Below are positions 21,796 through 33,123 of a stretch of 64,000 bases of DNA, one piece after another. This stretch comes from Strigamia acuminata (lineage: Eukaryota; Arthropoda; Chilopoda; Geophilomorpha; Linotaeniidae), in assembly GCA_949358305.1 (NCBI GenBank), contig OX442315.1, positions 13,790,427 to 13,854,426 on the forward strand. Reading direction: 5' to 3'. Within the stretch, counting starts at the first letter, position 1. Each line of letters begins with the position of its first letter. Below the pieces are notes generated by a model. It saw nothing but the letters and a program-made list of their open reading frames with translations, had not been told where the DNA came from and ran no database searches. The position numbers and the translations under genes were made by a program.

Positions 21796-23735
21796 CTTGC
21801 AGTTGGGAATAAGTATCGGTATGTAATGCAGTGTTTTAAGTGCTAATTAAAATTATTAAGTGCATTCAAAATTAGCGTAGAACGTGTGGAAGAAATTTTT
21901 AGTTTTCTTTGCTCAGCAAAGAAACTCAGTTTCTGCCACTAGAGATTTACTTCACACAATACTAGTACATCCTGCTAGGTCATTACTTTCTTAAGTGCTT
22001 CTATAAATAATTCATTCAAGTTAGTTAGTCCTTAAAAAAATTATTAGGTGCATTGAAATTGAAAGATTCAATTTACTTTGTATTGTTTTTGCTGTTTGTT
22101 GAAATATAAATAGAACCCATAAACACGCGAACTATAAATTAGTACATCAATGCTTCTGATTGGTTTTTAATGTTTCTAAAAACAGCAAAAAAAAATCATT
22201 GGTAAAAATAAAAAGCTTATAAAATGGTAAACATGATAAAATGTGGTATAAATACGGTAATATTTGTTTTGGTTAAATTTACATTTTTATCGATATTAAA
22301 TTCTGTAATTAGCATTCAGTTTTGCTGTTATAAAACCGCAATTTGACCGGGGTGTGCTGTTATTAACAGTTTTGGTGCAATAATTATATTAGTGCACTAA
22401 ATTCAACTCACTGTGCAGCCCTAGGTTAGTGTGCTAGGCCCATTTCCTGGATTCCGGCACACTCTTGAATTCACCTTCCAACTAGCTGCATGCATTGTCA
22501 CTCCTCTCCAAAGAGAAGTATTGACTTGTGCTTTAGTTTGGGTGATTTGAGACTTCTGCTGTTTTGTCAAAACCAGCTATCCGTATGTAAGCTATATCCG
22601 ATTACGATCTGGGCGCTCACCATCAACGAAGACCACAGTCGAGCTCCTAGTCATTCTCCGCCATTCTCTTTACTGTACAACTGTTTCCATTGTTCTCATT
22701 TTATTGTTCAATTCCTAGCCTAGCTTATTAATGTGTTCATTATAATTATTCATTTTATTATTATTTTATTTATTGTATTTAATCCAAATAAATTATCCGT
22801 GATATTTTATATAACTTTCTTGCAATCATTTCCCCTAGACACTTAATTGATTATTCATTTATAGAAACCAAGTCTGTTAAACACCATTTCAACAGTGAAT
22901 AACCCGGATCACTGCCAAAAACGTTATAAACAAAAACTTTGAACTCATCTAATGAAAATTCTCAAATTCGCTCCAATCGATCCAGATTCATCAACAAGCA
23001 AGACAGAATTATTTATCACACTGTTTTACTTATATTATGCACAAATGGTCGTCCATCTTTACTCCGATTCTTAATAAGACCAATTTTAGTAATACTCACT
23101 AGCAGCAATTTTGAATTTAGTTGTCAAAACCAAAACTTGATATCAACGACTCCAGTCATGGTTTTTTTGTATACAGTATGTATGTACGCATATTTATCTA
23201 AGTATGGCAACATCCTATGTTTTTGTTTGCTGCTACCAGATGGCGTCACTTCTCGACATACTATTTGCATTACAAATGACGAATTTATCAAATAAATTAA
23301 CAAGTAATGTATATTTTAATGGAAAAAAATGGACAAAGAAACAAATCCTACCAAATAACATAAATTCACAAATAAAAAATAAGTAATAAAACATGTGCCA
23401 AGAATTTCTTGCATATCTTCCCAAATTCTCATCCATGCATCTTGTTAACTAAAATGAACAAACAATTAATATATTTTTAAATATTCAAAATTACACAACA
23501 AAAACAAAATTTTTAAAAAAAAATTACTGACACAAACTTCCAAAATTTATATCCATTGTTTAATATCAAATCGAAAAACTGATTCTCTCGCTTCTCTCCC
23601 ATTTCTCTGACGGAAATTGTGTAAACGTGTACAATAAGTTAAACTAAACAAACAGAACTTCCCACATTGAATCTCAATCTCACTTGTCAGCAGCTTTTTT
23701 TAACTAAAAAAAATCTTCAATTTCTTACCAAATCT
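21796..23735. repeat. Gene 4 upstream flank, LTR-like fragment and 3' flank of gene 5
   Basis: It repeats the order of 17107-18300: conserved upstream part, then the LTR-like block at 22390-22915 ending AACCCGGATCACTGC. The shared AT-rich stretch follows, then the 3' flanking unit from 23163. Gene 5's 3' unit is shortened. No gene is seen. Confidence 0.65.
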
Positions 23736-24639
23736 TTATCGATTTTCACTCCCTTTATACCACTTTCTCAAAATCAATTTCCACTTCCGTCTTCCCCTAC
23801 TGTCAACTCTATGCCCTCTTCTGCCACCTCTATAATGCCCTCTTCTTCGTCTGTTAATCGCATCATTTTCTTTAATCCATCTGCCTCCACCATCGCTTCC
23901 GCCACTGCCTTTGCCACCGCCATTGCTTCCGGAACTGCCTCTGCCACGACCACGACCACTACCACTGCCTGCACCTCCCCCAAAACCACCTCCAAATCCA
24001 GGCACCCCGGGACCCTCAGGCCGCCTGGAATTCCCAGGGCGTCCGGGGGCAACAGGTGCCCCTCCACCCGTGCTTCCCCCAAAACCACCTCCAGGCACCT
24101 CGGGAGCCCCAGGGGCCCCTCCACCCATTACAGGCGTAATTACTTCCCCTAAACCCCTGCCATTGACCATAACAACTCCAGGCGGCCCGTGAGGCCCAAC
24201 CAACCCAGGATTTCCATAGACCCCGGGGTACCCAGGTGGCCCGGGCAGCCCGTTCTTCCCGGTAGGCCCAGGCGCCCCACGATCCCCAGGCTTCCCCTTA
24301 TGTCCCGGCTTCCCGGGAGGCCCAGTTTTCCCCTTAGGCCCATGCTCCCCGGGTCCCCCCTTGGCCCCAGGGGCCCCAGGCTGCCCTTGAATGAATCTGG
24401 CCCAACCATATTCAGACACCCCAGGAGTCCCAGGCCCCACAGGTCGCCCCAGACCCTCAGGTGCCTCAGATAAGTGCGCTCTTCTTTTGAGATGTTCATT
24501 GTTAATATTGTCAGGCAAAATATTGTGTAGATACAAGGAAATTAACAAAAAACCAATCTGCAGCTGTAAAATAATAAGAGAATGAGAAAATGTTCAAGTT
24601 TTTTTTAGTGTTTTTATGAATGTTATTTACTTTGATCAT
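23736..24639 (-). CDS. Small secreted collagen-like protein 5 (exons 24631-24639, 23736-24557)
   Basis: The protein is about 276 aa and the most diverged of the five collagens. Exon 1 encodes M-I-K; exon 2 opens [17 protein letters not shown], then [17 protein letters not shown]. The Gly-X-Y part carries more Lys ([19 protein letters not shown]) and an aromatic break, [11 protein letters not shown] Gly-rich segment with [19 protein letters not shown] takes the place of the Asn run. The conserved Cys of genes 1 to 4 is absent. The basic tail [17 protein letters not shown] is kept. A shorter helix with more Gly-rich sequence makes it intermediate toward gene 6. Both acceptors are intact here. 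Confidence 0.85.
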
Positions 24640-25919
24640 TTTGCTGTTGGAAATAAATACCTGTGTACGTATTGCAGTGCTAATTAGAATTATTAGATGT
24701 GTTCAAAATCAGAGTAGTGTGTTGATCACTAATGGAAGAAATTTTTAATTTGCTTTGCTCGGAAAATAAGCTCAATTTCTACCACTATAGAATTACTTTA
24801 CACAATACTAGTACATCCTGCTTCTATAAATAATTCATTCAAGTTAGTTGAGTTTATTTTAAGTTCTTATAAAAATTATTAGGTGCATTTAAATTGAAAG
24901 ATTCTATTTGCTGCGTATTGTTTTGCCGTTTGTTTAAATATAAATCGAACCTATAAACATGCATGATTATTGTTGTTATTCAAAGTAAGAAGAACGCATC
25001 GATTTGAAATGGATAACTCGCATTTATTTTGCAGACGCTATCAAACACGAACCACACGTTATCGTAACGTAACCGGAAGTGAGCGGAAGTCCCGTTACAC
25101 GTGTTGGGTCCGTGAGATTACATACAACTCCCCCTGGCGGTGGAAACCCTCATTCGGGATTTAGAATACACTGGGCCAGGTGACACAAAATAACTACAAT
25201 TATGAATAGGTGCATTCAAAGTTCCTGATTCTACGGTTTTTGGTGTTTTTATTAAACTTCGCTCCAATTTACGCACTTTTTTTACATTTTTGTTTGGTAT
25301 TTGGGCACCAGATGGTGTGCTGTTTTCTTTTTGTATTATCGCTTGTTGCCTGCTGTTTATATTATCATTCCTGGTATGTCGCTCCGAGAGGAGGGCTGTG
25401 ACTGTATTGTTTTGGTGTTTAAATGTTTTGGTTATTCAGTGAAACACATCGGAGTTTTATAAGCTCTGCTCTTACAAATGATAAAACCACCAAACAAATT
25501 AATAAGTAATGTTTATTTTAATGATAAAAAATGTGCAATGAAACAAATCCTATCCTACCAAATGACACGAAATAAAAAATAAAAAATAACTAAACAACAA
25601 CAAACTTATCCCTTGATTTTCTTGCATATCTTCCCAAATTCTCATCCATGCATCTTGCTAACTAAAATAAACAAACAATTAATATATTTTCAAATATTCA
25701 AAATTACACAACAAAAATAAAAAATTAAAAAAAAAAAACTACTGACACAACCTTACATAATTTTTCATCTAATTCAAAATGTAAATAAAATGTGCTCATG
25801 CAATCAAAATCACATTTCATGACGTCACAGCATCACCAGCTGTAAAACAATAACAAAACTGAATAAACAAAACCAATTTAAATCCCAATCTCCACATGTC
25901 TGTAGTTTTTTTTAAAAAA
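24640..25919. other. Spacer between collagen-like gene 5 and gene 6
   Basis: The first 300 bases match the collagen upstream flanks. A stretch near 25000-25170 is GC-richer (TTATCGTAACGTAACCGGAAG) and unplaced. From about 25480 the usual 3' unit is present in degraded form (ACAAATGATAAAACCACCAAAC, TCTTCCCAAATTCTCATCCATG), which shows that gene 6 belongs to the same tandem series. No gene is supported. Confidence 0.6.
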
Positions 25920-26578
25920 TTAAAAAATCTTTAATTTCTTACCAATTCTTCGTCGATTTCCATTCCCATTCTGACGAATTCCATAAAAGCGCCGTCCGCC
26001 ATTCCCTCTAGCTCTTTGTCCACCTCCATTTCCCCCTCTGCCACCTCTACGACCCCCTCCTTTACCTCCTTTACCTCCCTTACCCCCTCTTCCACCTGTC
26101 CTTGGTTGACCGGTACTTCCTCCATAACCCCAACCACCGCCTCCACCTCCACCTCCACCCCCACCCCCACCTCCACCACCCACACCTCCTCCAAAGCCAC
26201 CTCCAAATCCACCTCCAGAGCCCCCACCTCCACCTCCACCATTGGGGCCGCCTCCACCACCCCCATTTTGACCTGGACCTCCACCCCCACCGCCAACACC
26301 GCCAAATCCACCGCCAAAACTAGGAACCGTTGTTACTTTGTTCCTGAAATTAGGAATAAATCCCCCACCACCTCCAGATGCCCCGGGAGCCCCTGAGTGG
26401 CCAGCTGGGGCTCCAGGGGCCCCTGCTGCTCTTCTGAGACGTTCATTGTCAATATTTTCAGTCAAAGTATTGTAGAAAAATAAGGAAATCAATAAGAAAC
26501 CAATTTGCAGCTGTAAAACAATGAGAAAATGAGAAAATGTTTAAGTTTTGTAATGATTATGTTATTTACCTTCATCAT
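25920..26578 (-). CDS. Glycine-rich member of the collagen-like series (exons 26570-26578, 25920-26510)
   Basis: The protein is about 199 aa. Exon 1 encodes M-M-K. Exon 2 must use the outer acceptor ACAG (the inner site is CAA, not CAG) and opens [19 protein letters not shown], then DNERLRRAAGAPGAP. This matches the signal and processing region of genes 1 to 5. Only a few collagen-like triplets remain (GAPGAPAGHSGAPG). The body is Gly-rich with PSFGGGFGG, a run of about 16 Gly followed by WGYGG, then GGKGGKGGKGGG and a basic tail RRRIGKKLKIF. It lacks Cys. The triple-helix domain appears to have been replaced by a poly-Gly domain while the flanking parts stayed. It resembles the plus-strand poly-Gly genes to the right. 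Confidence 0.85.
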
Positions 26579-28440
26579 GTTGCAGCTAGAAATGAAGATA
26601 TGTTGTGTTGATCGCAGTCCACAACACAATGAATCTGCCTGTTGAACTCACCTGATAATAGATGCTATATTTTTTATGTTACATATTTCCATACATAAAG
26701 TTATTTGTTCTCTCACAGCTGTCTTCCTTCGAGGCCGGAAATATAAAACTCAATGCACGATACAATGCAGTGTGAGTGGCTAGGAATTGTGGGTAGTTGA
26801 TGTGTTGGTCAATACACTTTGAACTTTGATATGGAGTCAGGTATAAATGTGTGTTGTCATTTATTCATACGAGTCGAAACTATCATTAATTTTTTATATT
26901 TGGTTATGTGTAATTCATATCACATGTGGCAAAGTGATGGTTAGATTATTATCTGTGCATGCGGCCTCTAAACTAGTTCTTTCACCCTAGTGTTCAGTGT
27001 TAACATGAGTGAAGGAATCTGGTTAAGCCGATGCAATCTTGAAGCTGACCTCACCTGACCTGTGATGAAAACATCAATAAAATTAGTTTAGTCGTGGAAG
27101 ATTGTTTGAGAGAGGTTAGAATGAATAGAAATGTGAAAAATTTAGAAATTTGTGGATTGGATTTTTAAAGTTGTAACTTCCTACAAAAGCGTATTCTGCA
27201 TACACACATTACACAGTTTGCGGCAGGTACTTTTCCCTTATAAAAACCCTCGTTATGCCTATAAGTATAGTGGAAAACTTATAACTCCACCGGAGCTTAC
27301 ACTATTTCTGAAAATAGCGTAACCAATTCGGTAGTTTTCCACTATTTACGTCACTGACTAAAAATCCGGATTAGCATCGACCTCTTTCGCCGCCATTTTG
27401 AATTCTCCGCTTCATTCACACGCGGAACACATGTTACGGTTTATCTAATTGTTTCTGCTTTGAATTCATTTAAATTCACAATAATAAAGTTGCAGCGTTG
27501 TGTTAAAACATTTAAAAACAAGAATTCTCACTTTTTATGCTAACAAGACAATACTATTTTCGGTAATCACGTGACACACATAAGGTTAAGTCTAATTTTA
27601 TGACTATAACATGAAACTTCAACCGCAACCCAAATTTTAACACTTTTACCTTAAACTAGTGTAAAAAAGTGTAAAAAATGTCATAATTGTAAGGGAAAAG
27701 TACATGTCGATGGACCCAGCATTCAAAAAGTCGTGTTTTAAGCGTTTTTGGTGTTAATGTTTTGGTTATTGCAATGGTCCTCCAGTGTCTTTGTTTATGA
27801 CCTTAAAACAATGCAAAACAGAAATATTTCAAATGTTTCAATTTTGTATGATAAAGGTGTAGGACCATAAACCAAGGATAACATGGACACAATCCACATG
27901 TTCAGTGCGTTTTGCCACCGATGGCGCCACATAAGATATAGCCACACTGTATTCTGGGATGACAACAGGTAACAAACGTGCTTAGTTAGCAAGCAATGCA
28001 GAACACGTGATTGCTGTCATCCAATCAGCGAATCAATAGGAAATAACACACGGATACGTGTCCACGTCAGCCTCGGTTTATGATAGCATCATGTGCAGTA
28101 ATTCAGTATGGAAAGTCTCCAGCCAATGGGATGTCGTGATGTCGCGTGTGCAAATGAATGCAAAGCTGGAATGTGGAGAAGCCTAGTTGCAGAGATCTAT
28201 TGATACACGACAGCCATAGGCTAATGAACGATACAGATTCCTACTATTTGGCAGGAAATAATTTTTTTTCCTCCAATTCTATACCAAATTTACGCAATTA
28301 CTTCCTTTACTGTAGACAGGGATGTATTATAAGTCAGATGTAAGTTTTTGCCCCATTATAACAGCAAAACATAATCAAAATTTGATATCGTTGAGGTTAT
28401 GACGTTTTTTGTGCAGCCAATGGCAGCAATCCGAGAAATA
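26579..28440. other. Gene-free spacer with a probable MITE
   Basis: Inverted ends GTACTTTTCCCTTATAA (27227) and its near-complement at 27684-27703 bound about 477 bp without an ORF, likely a MITE. The rest is unique AT-rich sequence. Short ORFs here show no recognisable product. Confidence 0.5.
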
Positions 28441-28479
28441 AAGTTATATAGTTAGAAAGCATTAAAATCGACCAAAAAT

Positions 28480-28730
28480 GGATAAAAATCGTCATAAAAA
28501 ATTAAAAATCGATTAAAAACCGATAAAAATCGATTAGAAACCGATAAAAATCGATTAAAAACCGATAAAAATCGATTAAAAACCGATAAAAATCGATTAA
28601 AAACCGATAAAAATCGATTAAAAACCGATAAAAATCGATTAAAAACCGATAAAAATCGATTAAAAACCGATAAAAATCGGTAAAAGATCAATAAAAAATC
28701 GGTAAAAGATCAATAAAAAATCGCTTGATT
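28480..28730. repeat. 21-bp minisatellite
   Basis: About nine copies of CGATTAAAAACCGATAAAAAT lie in tandem, with degenerate ends. Because 21 is a multiple of three, the minus strand stays open (VFNRFLS repeats), but this is a repeat artefact. Confidence 0.9.
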
Positions 28731-29560
28731 GCTCTTCGGATAACCGAAAGTGTCGTTTATTTTCAATCAAAATTGTACCTTGGTGGAGAGTAGAATAAAA
28801 CTGGACTCATCTGCATAAGACTGAAATTTACAACGATTTATTCACAGGTCAGAACACAGGGGGCGCTGTAGAAACAGCGTCAGAAATTAACAAGGAGTGG
28901 GACATGCAGTGAAGCCAACACTGCACGGTGTTCCGATAATCGACGTTCTACTGTGCAGCTAATTTAAATGTTTAAGAACATTTAGTGTTTAGAAGAATAT
29001 TGTATAAATGTGGGCCCAATAAGAGCTAAAAACCATTCTTTTTTATTTATTAACAAAACTTTACAATACTTTACCTCGATCTGTAAAATCTGTACACAAA
29101 ACTAAACAATCACACAAAACATCTTATAAGTTATAACCTTGACCTTTAGAAGTAAGAAATTTATATAACCCATTTTAAAATTCAAAAAGAAATAGAAAAA
29201 GAATCTAGGTTAATTTTTCACAAGAAAATCCTCAATGCAACGTCATTGAGGTGAACTCTCCTCCGAAAAACCACTTGGTTTTTCCCAATAACACTGCATA
29301 AACATCAACCTGTGCGTCACAAACATGAATGAAACGCACTTATTTCGTCATAATTTCACCTAAATTTTTTTTTTCTTGAAAAAACCCAGTCACATGGCCA
29401 CCCACCGACCAATTACGCATCATCTTACCTTGCGCATCTCTTTTTTTCCCTCAAATTCACTGACCCAAGACCCGCGATGAAATAAAAAGGGAAAACTCAT
29501 GGCCACAACACAAATCAAACTGTGCTCTTCCCAGCACTAGACTAAGAATTCAGCACTCAC
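28731..29560. other. Upstream region of the first poly-Gly gene
   Basis: It is AT-rich with no gene. A weak TATA-like AATAAAAAGG stands at 29481-29490, about 80 bases before the ATG at 29562, and is the best promoter candidate. Confidence 0.4.
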
Positions 29561-29561
29561 T

Positions 29562-29942
29562 ATGCAGCCCAAACTCGTAAGTCATCGCTTATTTTCTCTA
29601 ACAAAAAGACGTTCATATCTAATTAATTATTTTATTATTTAATAGATCTTTCTTGGCGTTCTTTTCTTCGTTGCTGTGTGGACTAATGTGTCTTGTGCGC
29701 CAACAGGAGCAGAAAACGAGCCAGAAACGCCATTAGAAAAACAACAAAATTCAAATGATGAAGTGACATCTAACGTTGAAGATGTGTCGTTAACACGAGT
29801 CCGACGAGGCGGAGGCGGCGGCGGCGGAGGAGGAGGCGGCGGCGGCGGTGGAGGTGGTGGTGGCGGAGGAGGTGGTGGCGGTGGTGGAGGCGGTGGTGGA
29901 GGTGGCGGCGGCGGCGGTGGTGGTAGAAAACGATGGGGTTAA
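29562..29942 (+). CDS. Secreted poly-glycine preproprotein A (exons 29562-29576, 29646-29942)
   Basis: The protein is about 103 aa. Exon 1 encodes MQPKL and ends at GTAAGT; exon 2 follows AATAG and begins IFLGVLFFVAVWTNVSCA, completing a signal peptide. An acidic/polar propeptide of about 35 residues ends in RVRR, a furin-type site. The mature part would be 39 uninterrupted Gly followed by RKRWG. Gly codons are mixed (GGA, GGC, GGT), so the tract is not a plain trinucleotide run. A poly(A) signal AATAAA is at 30032-30037. Its closest neighbour is the next gene, with which it shares VAVWTNVS. No known function; structural material or peptide are both possible. Confidence 0.85.
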
Positions 29943-30278
29943 TCAATGTTGTGTTTATGTTATGTAATTTTGCAATTTGTATTTATTTAGTTGTTTAAAA
30001 ACAAGAATAATCGAATTTTATATATACGAAAAATAAATTATTTTTTTTTAAAACTAAAAAATATTTTTTTATTTCTTTTTATTTTATTGCTAGGGACAGA
30101 GCAATGCTCAAGGCAGTTGAATAAGCAAACATTTTTAGTTTGAAGTTGAATTTGAACCCTATAAACCGGAATTCGCACGGTTTCTAACTGGATTGCGTTG
30201 GTTGAATCGTTTTTTAATCCTATTTTTCAACCAATTGAAGCTTCCTTTAGGCCTTTTTTAAATTCACTGACCATGAGT

Positions 30279-30286
30279 ATAAATAC
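30279..30286 (+). promoter_or_regulatory. TATA box of poly-glycine gene B
   Basis: TATAAATA stands 57 bases before the ATG at 30336, a usual distance for this group of genes. Confidence 0.6.
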
Positions 30287-30335
30287 GAGACGTTCGCACG
30301 GTCACAGAACGAGATTAGGGTTTGCATTGAGCACC

Positions 30336-30727
30336 ATGCAGCTTAGAACGGTATGTAGTGTTAATAACGATTTTTGCTTTAAAATGTGATGTTTTTAAAT
30401 TTTCTTTTTGTTTTTATGTGTGAATTCGTGTAGATTTTCGTAGTGTTATTAATTTCTGTTGCTGTGTGGACTAATGTGAGCTCTGCGCCTGCGCCGATAT
30501 CTCCAATTGCAGCGGTGGTTGCAGAGTCGATATCGGCCACGTTGACAAACACAACGGCGGTTACGCAGAAACCGGAACATGTCGAAGTGACACCTACTTT
30601 TGTAACCGAAAACGTGCCCTCGAAGAGAGCTAAACGAGGAGGAGGAGGCGGCGGCGGCGGCGGAGGCGGAGGAGGAGGTGGCGGAGGTGGGGGTGGAGGT
30701 GGCGGCGGCGGTGGAGGTGGTAGATAA
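30336..30727 (+). CDS. Secreted poly-glycine preproprotein B (exons 30336-30350, 30434-30727)
   Basis: The protein is about 102 aa: MQLRT in exon 1, then IFVVLLISVAVWTNVSSA in exon 2, a propeptide rich in Thr, Val and Ala, and SKRAKR before 28 Gly and a final Arg. It is a tandem paralogue of the gene at 29562: same exon cut, same VAVWTNVS-x-AP at the signal cleavage point, same basic cut before the Gly run. The propeptides barely resemble each other, so only the signal and the basic-site-plus-Gly body seem constrained. Confidence 0.85.
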
Positions 30728-31913
30728 TGTATAATAAATATTTTTTTTTATGTTTAAGTAAAAAAATTGTGAAAATGTTTATTTTTATTGGGAAAATGTG
30801 ATGTTATCTTTGTATTTTTATTCTATTGTTTATTTGATGAATAAAACAGGACTTTTATGAAAAAAAAATTTAAAAATGTTTTGTTGTTTTAAAAACTCGT
30901 GTTTGTGCCGCCGCGTCGTTTGGAATTTTCGGCGGCTTGTGTGGACTCGTCTACCGCAGACGAAGGTCAAGACTGTCGGTGTGGAAATAATTCCGTCAGT
31001 TCACATTTGATGACATTTTAAACGTTTTGATGACGTTTTCATCATCAAAACGTTCATTTCCAATCACTAGCTGCATTCAAAACGTCTAAAACAACTCGTT
31101 TCTGTCGTTTCGTGTTGATACGTTTGACGTCATTCCAATTGGTTCAATGGGAATGACGTCAGACGTCAAATATTAATGTTAATATTTTTTAAAAAATTCG
31201 AAAAAGTGAACGTGAACTATAGATTCAACTTCATGAACTTGAACTTAGTTCACTTTGAAAAAATGAGAGTGAACGTGAACGCGAACTTGAACGTGTTCAC
31301 AATTTAGTGAACGAAACACAACACTGTGTACATCGGGCTCTGCAAAACAAAATGGCAAATAAATAGCAAATTTACATAATGTGATTGCTGGCGCCATCTA
31401 CAGAGAGTTGAGGATAAATTAATACGTTTAAAACAAATATTTGTTTTTTTTTAAGTTATTATATATTTTCTTTAAAATTAAATGGAAAAATGATATTGCA
31501 TGATTTCTAGACCTTCAAAAATTGTAAATTTATTCACTTCTTGGAACCGAAATTCCTGAGAAACACTTCCAATTAAACCCATGTTTGTTTCCTTTTTTTT
31601 TTGCCAGCGAAAAAACAGGTTTTGCAGTGCAGCTTCCCATATTTAATCAGCCTAATTCGGATGCATTTCTGATATCTGGCCTAAGCAAAACATTTTTTTA
31701 AAAGATAATTTCTGCTTGAATCTGAACTCAACCGGTTCAGTTCCACCTGAAAAATCATTTTATAAAAAAAAAAAAAAAAAAAAAAAATTACAAAGAAGAA
31801 AAAAAGGGACATAAAAAGTCTCATGGGACCTTGAAATGCGCAAGTGGGGTTGGATTCGAAATCCAGAATAGTAATAACAAATAATTTCAAGGTAAAAGCC
31901 ATCAAGACCAACG
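30728..31913. other. Gene-free spacer with a MITE end and a poly(A) run
   Basis: 31068 onward (TAGCTGCATTCAAAACG) looks like the left end of the TA-flanked MITE family seen at 45868, 57161 and 59592. A run of about 23 A lies near 31766-31788. No gene is seen. Confidence 0.45.
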
Positions 31914-31925
31914 TATATATAAAAG
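31914..31925 (+). promoter_or_regulatory. TATA box of the Gly/His/Tyr-repeat gene
   Basis: TATATATAAAAG stands 66 bases before the ATG at 31991. Confidence 0.65.
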
Positions 31926-31990
31926 GTCCCAAAAATACATTTCAAACTCAATCTATCTCTTGCCCACTATCTGTGGCTGCAGCAATCAAT

Positions 31991-33123
31991 ATGAAGACAT
32001 TCCTGGTAAATATCACCACCATTTTCACAGCTTGTTGCATTATATTGCAATATAAAATTATTAATTTTAAATTTAATTAATTTCTTTGCAGATTCTAGCA
32101 TTTTTCACACTAGTTGCTGTCGCTTATGTATCCAGCCACGGCCACGGCGATCACGACCACGATTGTAGCGAAGTCGAGGGCAAAGACGGTCGTGTAAAGC
32201 GATGTTCCAAATTCGGGAAAGTGTACGACAAGGAGGCCGCAAAGCCGGTGATCGAGATTGCGGAAACGGTCAAAGAGAAGCGAGAAGCCGAGGAAGAACA
32301 CAAAGGCGGTGGGCATTACAAAGGCGGCGGCCATTACAAGGGAAAGGGACATGGAAAACGTGAAATTATCCAAGAGGAGGAAAAGGAGGAGGAACACGAG
32401 GCAAACAAAGAAATTTCCAAACGGTTTGCTGACGATGACAAAAAAGGCGGCGGGCATTACAAAGGCGGCGGCCATTACAAGGGAAAGGGACATGGAAAAC
32501 GTGAAATTATCCAAGAGGAGGAAAAGGAGGAGGAACACGAGGCAAACAAAGAAATTTCCAAACGGTTTGCTGACGATGACAAAAAAGGCGGTGGGCATTA
32601 CAAAGGCGGCGGCCATTATTACAAGGGAAAGGGACATGGAAAACGTGATGCGGAGGAAGAAATGCCGAAAAACATCGAAAAGAGGTTTGCTGATGATGAC
32701 AAAAAAGGTGGCGGCCATTACAAAGGTGGCGGCCATTATTACAAGGGAAAGGGACATGGAAAACGTGATGCGGAGGAAGAATCGATGATAAACATCCAAA
32801 AGAGGTTTGCTGAAGAGGATAAAAAAGGTGGCGGCCATTATTACAAAGGTGGCGGCCATTACAAGGGAAAGGGACATGGAAAACGTGATGCGGAGGAAGA
32901 AACGATGATAAACATCCAAAAGAGGTTTGCTGATGATGACAAAAAAGGTGGCGGCCATTATTACAAAGGTGGCGGCCATTACAAGGGAAAGGGACATGGA
33001 AAACGTGATGCGGAGGAAGAATCGATGATAAACATCCAAAAGAGGTTTGCTGAAGAGGATAAAAAAGGTGGCGGGCATTATTACAAAGGTGGCGGCCATT
33101 ACAAGGGTGGACACAAAGGTTAA
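31991..33123 (+). CDS. Multi-copy Gly/His/Tyr/Lys-rich secreted peptide precursor (exons 31991-32005, 32092-33123)
   Basis: The protein is about 348 aa. Exon 1 encodes MKTFL; exon 2 opens ILAFFTLVAVAYVSS, a signal peptide, then HGHGDHDHD, a possible metal-binding stretch. Seven modules follow with the core GGGHYKGGGHYKGKGHGKR (the second Tyr is sometimes doubled; the last ends GGHKG). They alternate with acidic spacers that end in SKR or QKR (EIIQEEEK... or DAEEE..NIQKR). KR on both sides of every module would free peptides starting FADDDKK or FAEEDKK. Six modules end in Gly-Lys-Arg, the pattern for C-terminal amidation. This layout matches neuropeptide-like or antimicrobial precursors such as Gly/His-rich peptides; a cuticle or glue role is also possible. 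DNA repeats are nearly identical, so copy number changed recently. AATAAA is at 33245-33250. Confidence 0.9.

Noticed and set aside
28452-28691. 79-aa frame made of FLSVFNR repeats
   Set aside because: It is produced by a 21-bp minisatellite, whose length is a multiple of three.
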